Assembly: GCA_026393275.1 (NCBI GenBank)
Contig: JAPLAM010000052.1
Span: 1 to 46,040, forward strand
Direction: 5' to 3'
Length of the DNA: 46,040 nt
Source: Arthrobacter sp.
GTDB lineage: Bacteria > Actinomycetota > Actinomycetes > Actinomycetales > Micrococcaceae
The position numbers were made by a program, and so were the translations under genes. Below are positions 33,076 through 40,594 of the stretch, one piece after another (position 1 is the stretch's first letter; the number at the start of each line of letters is the position of its first letter). The notes beneath the pieces were generated by a model that ran no database searches, was not told the DNA's origin, and worked only from the letters and a program-made list of their open reading frames with translations.

Positions 33076-33693
33076 GTGACGATTGACTGGGACGAAAAAA
33101 AGGCTCTGTTGCAGGAACCTAATATCGCGGCCGTGACGCAACTTTGCGACGAGCTGATGGAGAAGAAGCCAGGGTCGGTGGTCCCCTACATCGACCCCGT
33201 CCATGACGAGGACGAATGCCGGATCGTCAGCCTCCACATCGCCCCGGGCAAGGGCACCGAATCGGGGTTCGTGTCCCATTTCAACGACGACGAGGCAGCC
33301 CGCCGCGCCACCTCCATCTACGAGGCCGTCGAACTCGACCCGCGCTACGTGATGCCGTGGAACGCCTACCCCTGGGTCCGCGACCCAGAATTGCCCTCCG
33401 CCCTTAACGTCCAGGAAAAGACCGACGGACTGCGGCCCTTCCGCCAGTTCATGAAAATTAACAAGCGCACCTCCGCGGTCATCGCCCACGGGGCTGACGC
33501 CCACGCCTTTCTGACGCTCTTCGAAAAGACCTACCACTCCTCGCTGAAGAACCGCGGCGTGAAGATCTATAAGGCCACCGCTCTCGGCGGCCGCGCCTTC
33601 GCCGTCTCGCCGGCCAAGCAGGAGGAACTCCTGGCCAAGAACGTTGCGGTCTACAAGGATGCCATGCAGCGGGCCGGCATCCAGCACCTCTAG
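33076..33693 (+). CDS. uracil-DNA glycosylase superfamily-like protein
   Basis: 205 residues. HIAPGKGTESGFVSHFNDDEAARRATSIYEAVELDPRYVMPWNAYPWV resembles the GxPG...SGFVS...N.D..A and WN..PW blocks of actinobacterial UDG-like proteins. The later VIAHGADAHAFL fits the strand before the UDG His-containing loop. I do not see a strong catalytic motif, so activity is uncertain. GTG start with GAGGGAG upstream. It may act in base-excision repair, or be an inactive relative. Confidence 0.6.
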   Translation: MTIDWDEKKALLQEPNIAAVTQLCDELMEKKPGSVVPYIDPVHDEDECRIVSLHIAPGKGTESGFVSHFNDDEAARRATSIYEAVELDPRYVMPWNAYPWVRDPELPSALNVQEKTDGLRPFRQFMKINKRTSAVIAHGADAHAFLTLFEKTYHSSLKNRGVKIYKATALGGRAFAVSPAKQEELLAKNVAVYKDAMQRAGIQHL

Positions 33694-33869
33694 GGGACCC
33701 ACGACGTCGCAGACGTCGCCGCCTGCGGTCGCCTGCCGCCGTCGTCCTTGGGCACAACGGCCCTGCCCAACCCCGTCTTCCGTCGCCATGCTGGGAGGGC
33801 GGGCCGGATGACGGGCGGCCCGTCGCGCACTCCCGCAGCGCTGACTGTTGAGGCTCGGAAGGGACCAGC

Positions 33870-34613
33870 ATGGGACGGTTGGACGGCAAAGTCGCCCTGA
33901 TCAGCGGCGGCGCCCGCGGCATCGGCGCGGCCATCGCGCGGCGCTTCCTCGACGAAGGGGCGAGTGCCGTCGTCGGCGACGTCCTGGACGACGACGGCGC
34001 CCGGCTGCGGGCGGAACTCGGCGGCGGCGTCCGTTACGTCCACCTGGACGTAACGAAGCCGGCGGACTGGGACGCAGCGGTCAGCGAGGCGGTCACCGCG
34101 TTCGGCGGCCTCAGCGTCCTGGTCAACAACGCCGGCATCGTGAATTTCGGCCGGATCGACGAGTACCCGCACGAACACTGGGCGCGGATCATCGACGTGA
34201 ACCTCACCGGCGTCTTCAACGGCATCAAGGCCGCCGCCCTCGCGCTGGCCAGGGCGGGGTCCGCCTCCATCATCAACGTCTCCTCGATCGCGGGCCTTCG
34301 CGGTTATGAGAGCCTCGCCGGGTACACCGCCTCGAAGTTCGGTGTACGGGGCCTGACGAAGAGCGCCGCGCTGGACCTGGGACGGGACGGGATCCGGGTC
34401 AATTCCGTGCACCCCGGCGTCATCCAGACCCCCATGACCGACGGCATGACCTTCGACACCGGCCACGTCCCGCTGCACCGGATCGGCCAGCCCGTGGAGA
34501 TCGCGGACCTGGCCGTGTACCTGGCCGGCGACGAATCCTCCTTTGTCCCCGGCGCCGAATTCGTCATCGACGGCGGCGAAACGGCCGGCACCGTCGCAAC
34601 CCCGGCCGGCTGA
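33870..34613 (+). CDS. short-chain dehydrogenase/reductase, hydroxysteroid dehydrogenase-like
   Basis: 247 residues, a classical SDR: SGGARGIGAAIARRF (cofactor), GDVLDDDG with Asp after strand 2 (favours NAD+), LVNNAGIVNFGR, INVSSIAGLRGYESLAGYTASKFG with catalytic Ser, Tyr and Lys, then VNSVHPGVIQTPM. Similar proteins are named 3-alpha or 20-beta hydroxysteroid dehydrogenases, which is a similarity label rather than a proven activity here. GGAAGGGA precedes the ATG. The lactate dehydrogenase gene follows on the same strand with a gap of about 20 bases, so they may form one operon. Confidence 0.92.
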   Translation: MGRLDGKVALISGGARGIGAAIARRFLDEGASAVVGDVLDDDGARLRAELGGGVRYVHLDVTKPADWDAAVSEAVTAFGGLSVLVNNAGIVNFGRIDEYPHEHWARIIDVNLTGVFNGIKAAALALARAGSASIINVSSIAGLRGYESLAGYTASKFGVRGLTKSAALDLGRDGIRVNSVHPGVIQTPMTDGMTFDTGHVPLHRIGQPVEIADLAVYLAGDESSFVPGAEFVIDGGETAGTVATPAG

Positions 34614-34634
34614 ACGCCCACGATGGAGATGCGC

Positions 34635-35591
34635 ATGTCCGCACAGTCCGGTTCCAAACTCGCCGTCGTCGGCGCCGGGAGCGTCGGCACCTCGCTCGCC
34701 TACGCCGCGCTGATCCGCGGATCGGCCAGCCACGTCGCGCTCTTCGACGTCAACGCGACCAAGGCCGAGGCCGAAGTCCTGGACCTGGCCCACGGCACCC
34801 AGTTCACCGCCGCGGCGGCGACCGTCAACGGCGGCGGGGACATCAGCGTCACCGAAGGCGCCGACGTCGTCGTTATTACCGCCGGGGCGAAACAGGCCCC
34901 GGGCCAGACCCGACTGGACCTGGCCGGCACCAACGTCCGGATCCTCGAACAGCTCCTGCCGCAACTGCTGGCGCACGCCCCGGACGCCGTCTACGTCCTG
35001 GTGACCAATCCGTGCGACGTGCTGACTGTCGCCGCGCAGAAGATCACCGGGCTGCCGACGTCGCGGATTTTCTCCTCCGGCACCGTGCTGGACACCTCGC
35101 GGCTGCGCTGGCTGCTGGCCCACGCCGCGGGAGTGTCGGTGAGCAGCGTCCATGCCAGCATGGTCGGCGAACACGGCGACACCGAATTCCCGGTCTGGTC
35201 CGGCGCCACCATCGGTCCGGTGCCCATCCGCGACTGGACGGTCGGCGGCGAGCGCATCTTCACGCCCGGCTATCTCGCCGAGACGGCCCGCGAAGTCACC
35301 CAGGCCGCGTACAAGGTGATCGCCGGCAAGGGCGCCACGAACTATGCGATCGGGCTCTCCGGGGCCCGGATCGTGGAGGCGCTGCTGCGCTCCGAAAACG
35401 CGGTGCTGCCGGTATCCACCGTGATGAGCGGGCAGTACGGGATCGACGGCATCGCCCTGTCGCTGCCCAGCATCGTGGGGCACGGCGGCGTGCACGCGGT
35501 CCTGGAGACGCCCATGGACGAGGGCGAACGCGCGTCGCTGCACCACTCGGCCGAGACGCTCCGGCAGAGCCTCGCCACCCTCGGGATCTGA
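34635..35591 (+). CDS. ldh: L-lactate dehydrogenase
   Basis: 318 residues from the ATG at 34635, which is preceded by GGAG; an ATG 4 codons earlier is the alternative. N-terminal [16 protein letters not shown] binds NAD+, with Asp in [26 protein letters not shown] is the mobile substrate loop with its Arg, VTNPCDVLT carries the catalytic neighbourhood, and [14 protein letters not shown] holds the active-site His. It interconverts pyruvate and L-lactate in the cytoplasm. The Gln in the AKQAPGQTR loop marks it as LDH rather than malate dehydrogenase, where Arg is usual. Confidence 0.93.
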   Translation: MSAQSGSKLAVVGAGSVGTSLAYAALIRGSASHVALFDVNATKAEAEVLDLAHGTQFTAAAATVNGGGDISVTEGADVVVITAGAKQAPGQTRLDLAGTNVRILEQLLPQLLAHAPDAVYVLVTNPCDVLTVAAQKITGLPTSRIFSSGTVLDTSRLRWLLAHAAGVSVSSVHASMVGEHGDTEFPVWSGATIGPVPIRDWTVGGERIFTPGYLAETAREVTQAAYKVIAGKGATNYAIGLSGARIVEALLRSENAVLPVSTVMSGQYGIDGIALSLPSIVGHGGVHAVLETPMDEGERASLHHSAETLRQSLATLGI

Positions 35592-35654
35592 CCCGGGCCG
35601 CGTAACGCAACGCCCCACCGGCACCCCGGGGACCGCAGTGCGCCTAAGCTCGGA

Positions 35655-35665
35655 GGAACAGTTCC
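35655..35665. repeat. 11-bp palindrome before the GNAT-AAA gene
   Basis: GGAAC-A-GTTCC at 35655-35665, 37 bases before the ATG at 35702. It is a possible operator half-pair but short enough to be chance. Confidence 0.25.
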
Positions 35666-35701
35666 ACCTGGCTCAACGACGAACCACCCGGGAGACACCA
35701 C

Positions 35702-37018
35702 ATGACCAACTGGCGGATCAGGGATTTCCACTCGGCCGACCTGGACGGGATCCTGCACCTCTGGGAATCCCTCAAGGCCACGAACGTCGAACCGGTCTAC
35801 GCCCTCTCCGAGGTCCTCGCTTCCTGCGAAAAGGACCACGCCGTAGTTGCCGTGCTGGGCGACCAGGTGGTGGGCGCCGCTGTCGGCCGCGCCGCGCACG
35901 ATCAGGGCTGGATCGTCTTCCTGGCCACGCTTCCCGAATTCCGCGGCCGCGGCATCGGCACCTCGCTGCTGGCCGCGGTCGAAAACCGGATGGCACCCCA
36001 CGGACTGAACAAGCTCTCCGCGCTCATGCCGGAGTCCGAAACCCGCGTCGAGGCCTTCCTGGGCCGCGGCTTCATGCTGAAGAAAAACCTGCGCTACTTC
36101 GAACGCAAAATCCCCGTCCAGCGCCAGGAACTCGAACCGCTCGGCCAGCTGGGCGGCCGGATCCTGGCCCGCGACCTCTGGGAAAACGTGGCCGGCATGC
36201 ACAACGAGAAGGAGCTCCTCGAGCGCCGCCTCGTGCTGCCCCTGGCCGAAGCCGACCTCGCCGACGAGTACGGCGTCGTCCCGCCGCGCGCCGTCGTCCT
36301 GTTCGGCCCGCCCGGCACCGGCAAGACGACCTTCGCCAAGGCGATCGCCTCCCGGCTGGAGTGGCCCTTTGTGGAGGTGTTCCCGTCCCGGCTCGCCTCC
36401 GACCCGCTGGGACTGGCCGGCGCCCTTCGCGAGACGTTCCTGGAAATCGCCGAACTGGAACACGCCGTCGTGTTCATCGACGAGGTGGAGGAGATCGCCT
36501 CGCAGCGCGCCGGGGACCCGCCGTCGCCGCTGCAGGGCGTCACCAACGAACTGCTCAAGATCATCCCGGCGTTCCGCGAACAGCCCGGTCGGCTGCTGGT
36601 CTGCGCCACCAACTTCATCCGCGCACTGGACTCCGCGTTCCTGCGCCACGGCCGCTTCGACTACGTCATCCCGATCGGCCTGCCGGACCGCCTGGCCCGT
36701 GAGGCCATGTGGCAGCGCTTCATCCCCGCCACCGTGGTGGACGACGTGGACGTGGAGCTGCTGGTGGACCGCACCGAGGGCTTCTCCCCCGCGGACATCG
36801 AATACGCGGCCCGGAGCGCCTCCCAGCGCGCGCTGGAAAAGGCTGTGTACGACGACGGCGGCGCCGCCTCCGGGGGCGCCGCGTCCGTCCGTGAGGCGGT
36901 CCGGAAAGGCCCCGCGACGCAGGACTACCTCGATGCGATCGCGGACACCCGGACCACCGTCAGCGAAGAAGTCCACCAGCAATTCCTCGAGGACATCGAC
37001 CTCCTGGGCCGCGTCTAG
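35702..37018 (+). CDS. fusion of GNAT acetyltransferase and AAA ATPase
   Basis: 438 residues in two domains. Residues 1-~135 are a GNAT acetyltransferase fold: IRDFHSADLDGILHLW, VVGAAVGRAA, and the acetyl-CoA site ATLPEFRGRGIGTSLL (RGRGIG 81-86). Residues ~155-430 are an AAA ATPase of the Cdc48/FtsH-like class: GPPGTGKT Walker A (202-209), VVFIDEVEE Walker B (256-264), CATNFIRALD sensor 1 with Asn304, RHGRFD arginine finger (315-320) and EGFSPADIEYAARSA. All key ATPase residues are present. One AAA domain and no protease domain. The acetyltransferase half could recruit or modify a substrate that the ATPase remodels; this is inference. GGGAGA precedes the ATG. Confidence 0.88.
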   Translation: MTNWRIRDFHSADLDGILHLWESLKATNVEPVYALSEVLASCEKDHAVVAVLGDQVVGAAVGRAAHDQGWIVFLATLPEFRGRGIGTSLLAAVENRMAPHGLNKLSALMPESETRVEAFLGRGFMLKKNLRYFERKIPVQRQELEPLGQLGGRILARDLWENVAGMHNEKELLERRLVLPLAEADLADEYGVVPPRAVVLFGPPGTGKTTFAKAIASRLEWPFVEVFPSRLASDPLGLAGALRETFLEIAELEHAVVFIDEVEEIASQRAGDPPSPLQGVTNELLKIIPAFREQPGRLLVCATNFIRALDSAFLRHGRFDYVIPIGLPDRLAREAMWQRFIPATVVDDVDVELLVDRTEGFSPADIEYAARSASQRALEKAVYDDGGAASGGAASVREAVRKGPATQDYLDAIADTRTTVSEEVHQQFLEDIDLLGRV

Positions 37019-37636
37019 CTAGTCCTCTGGCACGCCTTCGTAGGAGAGGTTTTCGTAGTCGGTGTCGTCGGCTTCGTCGAGCCGGGCGTCCAGCTCCGCC
37101 AGCAGCCACGGGTTGATCCGGGCCAGGATCTTGCGGGTTTCCTCCACCGGGACCGCCGCGTAGAGAACCGGCCGGGCGTCGTCGTAGCGGGTGACCGGCG
37201 GTTTGTCCGGCCACTTCTCGGCCAGCGCCTTGACCCTCTCGGGCAATGAGTTGTGCGCGTTGTCCGCGATCTTGACCAAGGTGGCGTCGTGGTCCTCGGC
37301 GATGTACCGGATGCCGGCGGCGTAGTCGTCCGGGTTTTCGTGGAAGCGCTTCGTGACCCGCTCGATGATATCCACGGCCCGCTCGGAAATGCCCATGTCC
37401 AGCAGCGCCTGCCGCGTCATCGGGGTGTCCTCCGCGACGTCGTGCAGGTACCCGGCGATCCGGATGTCGTCATCGAAGTCTGCCAGCGCATCGCCGACGG
37501 CGATCACATGCTCGCGGTAAGGCCGCTTGAGCTTGTCCTTCTGCCGGTTGTGGGCCACCTCGGCGAGGACCTTCGCCGTCTCGACAGTGAAGCGGGGCTC
37601 CGGGCCGCGCGCTTCCATGAACTCTGGTTCTGACAT
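37019..37636 (-). CDS. HD-domain hydrolase resembling the RelA/SpoT hydrolase domain
   Basis: 205 residues, one HD domain. Metal-binding His43 (PYREHVIAVG), His65-Asp66 (LHDVAEDT) and Asp125 (LVKIADNAHNS) follow the RelA/SpoT (p)ppGpp hydrolase pattern, including the ED pair after HD and the KIADNAHN block that parallels KLADRLHN. There is no synthetase or regulatory domain. It could be a small alarmone hydrolase or another nucleotide phosphohydrolase. TAGGCT is 6 bases before the ATG and overlaps the gluQ stop codon, suggesting its own leaderless transcript. Its stop is adjacent to that of the convergent GNAT-AAA gene. Confidence 0.83.
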   Translation of the reverse strand: MSEPEFMEARGPEPRFTVETAKVLAEVAHNRQKDKLKRPYREHVIAVGDALADFDDDIRIAGYLHDVAEDTPMTRQALLDMGISERAVDIIERVTKRFHENPDDYAAGIRYIAEDHDATLVKIADNAHNSLPERVKALAEKWPDKPPVTRYDDARPVLYAAVPVEETRKILARINPWLLAELDARLDEADDTDYENLSYEGVPED

Positions 37637-37642
37637 GATTCC

Positions 37643-37648
37643 AGCCTA
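37643..37648 (-). promoter_or_regulatory. leaderless -10 element, HD hydrolase
   Basis: Minus-strand TAGGCT exactly 6 bases before the ATG at 37636. The first three bases are also the TAG stop codon of gluQ. Confidence 0.45.
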
Positions 37649-38542
37649 CGCGTCGCGCCGGACCATCCCGGGCCAAACCCACGGCTCCCGCGGCAGGGCG
37701 GCCGGATCGAAGACCGTGAGCGCCTGCTCGAGGGGCCCAGCGGGCAAGTCCAGCGAGGCGAGCAACGCGTCTCGTACCCGGTCCACGGTGACGCCGGTGG
37801 CGGCGAGGTCCGCGAGCGTGACGGCGCCGTCCCGCTTGGCCAGCCGCGCGCCGTCGGCGTTCAGGACCAGCGGCACATGCGCATATTCCGGAACAGGAAT
37901 ATCTAGGAGCGAGGCCAGGTAGGCCTGCCGCGGGGTGGACGGCAGCAGGTCGTCGCCGCGGACCACCTGGTCGATGCCTTGCGCGGCGTCGTCCACCACC
38001 ACGGCCAGGTTGTAGGCCGTGACGCCGTCGTTGCGGCGGAGCACAAAGTCATCCACCACCCCGGTGAAGCTGCCGTGCAGGACGTCCTGCACTGTTGCCT
38101 CCGTTACGTCGGCGCGGAGCCGGAGCGCCGCCGGCCGGACGGCACGCTTGGCGGCACGCTCGGCGTCGCTCAGGTTCCGGCAGGTGCCCGGATACGCGCC
38201 CTGGGGGGCGTGTGGGGCCGACGGCGCCTCCTGGATTTCGCGGCGGGTACAGAAGCATTCGTAGCTCAGCCCGGCGCCGGCGAGCCGCTGGATGGCCGCC
38301 GCGTAGAGGGGTTCACGGTCCGTTTGGCGGACGACGCCGCCGTCCCAGCTCACGCCGATCGCCGCCAGATCGCGGAGCTGCTCCGCCTCGGCCCCCGCAC
38401 GGGCCCGGTCAAGGTCCTCGACCCGCAGCAGGAAACGCCGGCCCGTGGACCGGGCGAAAAGCCAGGCGAGCACGGCGGTTCGGAGGTTGCCCACGTGCAG
38501 CTCGCCGGAGGGGCTGGGGGCAAAGCGTCCGGCGGTTGTCAT
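37646..38542 (-). CDS. gluQ: glutamyl-Q tRNA(Asp) synthetase
   Basis: 298 residues, a truncated glutamyl-tRNA synthetase without the anticodon-binding domain. RFAPSPSGELHVGNLRTAVLAW holds the HIGH-like motif and VEDLDRARA follows. The zinc ligands are in YECFCTRREIQ...YPGTCRNLS. VVRGDDLLPSTPRQAYL and the KMSKS-like ADGARLAKRDG complete the catalytic domain. The enzyme charges glutamate onto queuosine in tRNA(Asp), so the cell should be able to make or take up queuosine. TAGGCT lies 6 bases before the ATG. Confidence 0.92.
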   Translation of the reverse strand: MTTAGRFAPSPSGELHVGNLRTAVLAWLFARSTGRRFLLRVEDLDRARAGAEAEQLRDLAAIGVSWDGGVVRQTDREPLYAAAIQRLAGAGLSYECFCTRREIQEAPSAPHAPQGAYPGTCRNLSDAERAAKRAVRPAALRLRADVTEATVQDVLHGSFTGVVDDFVLRRNDGVTAYNLAVVVDDAAQGIDQVVRGDDLLPSTPRQAYLASLLDIPVPEYAHVPLVLNADGARLAKRDGAVTLADLAATGVTVDRVRDALLASLDLPAGPLEQALTVFDPAALPREPWVWPGMVRRDA

Positions 38543-38548
38543 GGCACC

Positions 38549-38554
38549 AGCCTA
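38549..38554 (-). promoter_or_regulatory. leaderless -10 element, gluQ
   Basis: Minus-strand TAGGCT exactly 6 bases before the gluQ ATG at 38542. The hairpin at 38568-38627 lies just upstream. Confidence 0.5.
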
Positions 38555-38567
38555 TGCCGGGCAACAC

Positions 38568-38627
38568 AAGAGCCCCTCAGCCACCGATGACTTCGGAAGA
38601 TCCGACGTCGGGGGCTCAGGGGCTCTT
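38568..38627. other. structured orphan element, 60 bases
   Basis: AAGAGCCCCT (38568-38577) and AGGGGCTCTT (38618-38627) are perfect 10-base inverted arms, with further pairing of the adjacent CAGCC/GGGCT bases around a loop of about 30 bases. It lies upstream of both divergent genes, so it ends no known transcript. On the minus strand the right arm runs into TTGTGTTG, a weak T tract. Confidence 0.45.
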
Positions 38628-38823
38628 GCCGTAATGGGTGTGCGGAAAGACGATGCGTGAACAAGAGTCAATCAGCGGCGGGCTCCTTGCGGGGGCCTCA
38701 TCCAGAGTCCGGGAGGTGTGCCGGGGAATCTGTAGCCTTCGGGTGCCGGTGGTAGCCCGCATCCCTTGTTGCCACTATTTGAGCAGTAGTCATACAGTTG
38801 GTGCAACGGACGTTGTCCCGGCT

Positions 38824-38836
38824 GGTCATACTGACC
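38824..38836. promoter_or_regulatory. 13-bp palindrome upstream of the Lrp-type gene
   Basis: GGTCA-TAC-TGACC at 38824-38836, 27 bases before the GTG at 38864. It is a candidate autoregulatory operator. Confidence 0.35.
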
Positions 38837-38863
38837 AACTCTGGACCCAATGATGAGCAGGAA

Positions 38864-39328
38864 GTGGTCAGATTGCAGCTGGACGCGACGGATCGGCGGA
38901 TCCTCCTGGCCCTCGACGCGGATTCGAGGATGCCGATCATGGTGCTGGCCCAGAAACTCGGCCTTGCCCGTGGCACCGTCCAGTCGCGGCTGGAGCGGAT
39001 GACGGCGTCGGGCGCGCTCCGGCCCAACAGCAGCCGTGTGCTGCCGTCCGCGCTGGGCCGTGGCGTGGCAGCGGCCGTGAGCGCCGAACTGGACCAGAGC
39101 CACCTGAATGAGGCAATTGCCGCGCTGCGCAAGATCCCGGAGGTCCTGGAGTGCCATGCGCCCGCCGGCGACACCGACCTGCTGATCCGGGTGGTGGCCA
39201 CCAGCCCGGATGATCTCTACCGGGTTTCCGAAGAAATCCGCCTGTGCCCCGGGATTGTGCGGACCTCCACCAGCATGTTCCTCCGCGAAGTCATCCCCTA
39301 CCGGACCACGGGGCTGCTCGGCGGCTGA
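38864..39328 (+). CDS. Lrp/AsnC family transcriptional regulator (first)
   Basis: 154 residues from the GTG at 38864, which follows GAGCAGGAA; an upstream reading to 38798 would add 22 residues before the domain begins. The winged helix LDATDRRILLALDADSRMPIMVLAQKLGLARGTVQSRLERMTASGAL is followed by the ligand-binding RAM domain (LNEAIAALRKIPEVLECHAPAGDTDLLIRVVATSPDDL). It should be an octamer-forming, amino-acid-responsive regulator. Its stop is 22 bases from that of a second Lrp-type gene on the other strand. Confidence 0.88.
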   Translation: MVRLQLDATDRRILLALDADSRMPIMVLAQKLGLARGTVQSRLERMTASGALRPNSSRVLPSALGRGVAAAVSAELDQSHLNEAIAALRKIPEVLECHAPAGDTDLLIRVVATSPDDLYRVSEEIRLCPGIVRTSTSMFLREVIPYRTTGLLGG

Positions 39329-39350
39329 GCGCCCGGCTCAGGCCGACAGA

Positions 39351-39806
39351 TCAGACCGGGGGTCCGGCGTTGGCCTTCAGGTTCTTCATGACCAGCGTCG
39401 AGATCAGCCGTTCGACGCCGGGCAGCGAGGTCAGTTCGGCGTCGTAGAAGCGCTGGTAGGCCGGCAGGTCCTCGGCGATGACCTTGAGCAGGTAGTCGGG
39501 TTCGCCGAACAGCCGCTGGGCCTCGACGATATTGGGGTTCGCCGCCACCCGGTTCTCGAAGATCTCCATGGTGCCGCGGTCCACCTGCCGCAGCGTGACA
39601 AAGACGATCGCCTCGAAGCCCAGGCCGACGGCGGCCGGGTCGATGTCAGCGCGGTAGCCGCGGATGACGCCGGAGGCCTCCAGTTCGCGGAGGCGGCGGT
39701 GGCAGGGCGCCACGGTCAGCCCGACCTTCGCCGCGAGGGCCGTGGCGGTGATCCGTCCGTCCTCGCGGAGGTAGCGCAAAATACTTCTGTCGATGTGGTC
39801 AATCAC
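39351..39806 (-). CDS. Lrp/AsnC family transcriptional regulator (second)
   Basis: 151 residues: IDHIDRSILRYLREDGRITATALAAKVGLTVAPCHRRLRELEASGVIRGY is the DNA-binding part, and VFVTLRQVDRGTMEIFENRVAANPNIVEAQRLFGEPDYLLKVIAEDL is the RAM ligand domain. It begins with GTG at 39806. TAAGAT stands 6 bases upstream with no ribosome-binding site. It is divergent from the LysE-type exporter, the usual arrangement of an Lrp regulator that turns on amino-acid export when internal levels rise. The inverted repeat at 39815-39852 covers its -10 element. Confidence 0.9.
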   Translation of the reverse strand: MIDHIDRSILRYLREDGRITATALAAKVGLTVAPCHRRLRELEASGVIRGYRADIDPAAVGLGFEAIVFVTLRQVDRGTMEIFENRVAANPNIVEAQRLFGEPDYLLKVIAEDLPAYQRFYDAELTSLPGVERLISTLVMKNLKANAGPPV

Positions 39807-39812
39807 GCAATA

Positions 39813-39818
39813 ATCTTA
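39813..39818 (-). promoter_or_regulatory. leaderless -10 element, second Lrp-type gene
   Basis: Minus-strand TAAGAT exactly 6 bases before the GTG at 39806. It overlaps the left arm of the inverted repeat at 39815-39852. Confidence 0.5.
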
Positions 39819-39852
39819 CCGCCGGCCCGCGGATGGGAGCGAAATCGGTAAG
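39815..39852. promoter_or_regulatory. inverted repeat between lrp and lysE-type genes, operator candidate
   Basis: CTTACCG (39815-39821) and CGGTAAG (39846-39852) are exact complements with centres about 31 bases apart, close to three helical turns. The left arm overlaps the -10 of the regulator gene. This is the expected place for Lrp binding that controls both genes. Confidence 0.45.
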
Positions 39853-39913
39853 CACTTATGGGCCGGAAATTCCTAAGCTTGTACCTGTAGCCGCACCACC
39901 CAGGAGACCCGCC

Positions 39914-40564
39914 GTGAACCCCCAACTCTTTCTCGCTTTCGTCGGCGTCGCCGTAGCCCTCGCCTGCACCCCGGGCGTCGACTGGGCCTATTCCATCTCG
40001 GCGGGACTCAAGGAACGCAGCTTCGTGCCGGCGGTGGCCGGCCTGTGCGGCGGCTATGTCGTGCATACCGCGCTGCTGGCCGCCGGACTGGCCGCGGTGA
40101 TCACCGGTCTTCCCGGGCTCCTCGGCTGGCTCACGGTGGCGGGCGCGGCCTACCTCCTCTGGCTTGGCGTCAGCACAGCGCGGTCCTGGCGGGGCGCAAG
40201 CTTCGGCGCCCAGGGCGCCGGCGCACCGCAGGTGCAGGCCAACCAGTTCCGTGTCTTCCTACTGGGCATGGGCACCAGCGGCATCAACCCGAAGGGGCTG
40301 CTGTTCTTCGTCGCCTTGGTCCCGCAGTTCGTCAGCCCGGACGCCGCCCTTTCCGTGCCGATGCAGTCCGGCCTGCTGGGCCTCACCTTTGTCCTGCTGG
40401 TGGCCGTGATTTACAGCTGCGTGGCACTGCTGGCGCGCAAGCTACTGCACTCCCGTCCCGGCGCCGCCCGGCGGGTTACGCTGGCCAGCGGGGTCATCAT
40501 GATTGCCCTGGGCGTGGTGCTGCTGGCCGAGCAGTTGGTGCCGGTGGTCGCGGGGATCGCCTGA
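39914..40564 (+). CDS. LysE-family amino-acid exporter
   Basis: 216 residues from the GTG at 39914, which follows AGGAGACCC; a reading from 39833 would add an untypical hydrophilic start. About six hydrophobic segments are present. CTPGVDWAYSISAGLKERSFVPAVAGLCGGYVVHT carries the family's conserved first-loop motif, and NPKGLLFFVALVPQFV is the signature of the third segment. LysE/RhtB proteins export basic or neutral amino acids using the proton gradient. The divergent Lrp-type gene is its likely regulator. Confidence 0.9.
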   Translation: MNPQLFLAFVGVAVALACTPGVDWAYSISAGLKERSFVPAVAGLCGGYVVHTALLAAGLAAVITGLPGLLGWLTVAGAAYLLWLGVSTARSWRGASFGAQGAGAPQVQANQFRVFLLGMGTSGINPKGLLFFVALVPQFVSPDAALSVPMQSGLLGLTFVLLVAVIYSCVALLARKLLHSRPGAARRVTLASGVIMIALGVVLLAEQLVPVVAGIA

Positions 40565-40594
40565 CAGCAGCCTTGCGACCTCCGCCCGCGGGGA

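Larger units (their letters stand above)
38543..38863. other. divergent intergenic region between gluQ and an Lrp-type gene
   Basis: 321 bases without a gene I can support. It holds the gluQ -10 element, the large hairpin at 38568-38627 and the palindrome at 38824-38836. Frames on the minus strand here are extensions of the shadow of the Lrp-type gene. Confidence 0.45.

Noticed and set aside
33690..36982. Long minus-strand frames opposite the SDR, ldh and GNAT-AAA genes
   Set aside because: Gly/Asp/Arg/Val-rich shadows without motifs; the plus-strand genes have complete active sites.
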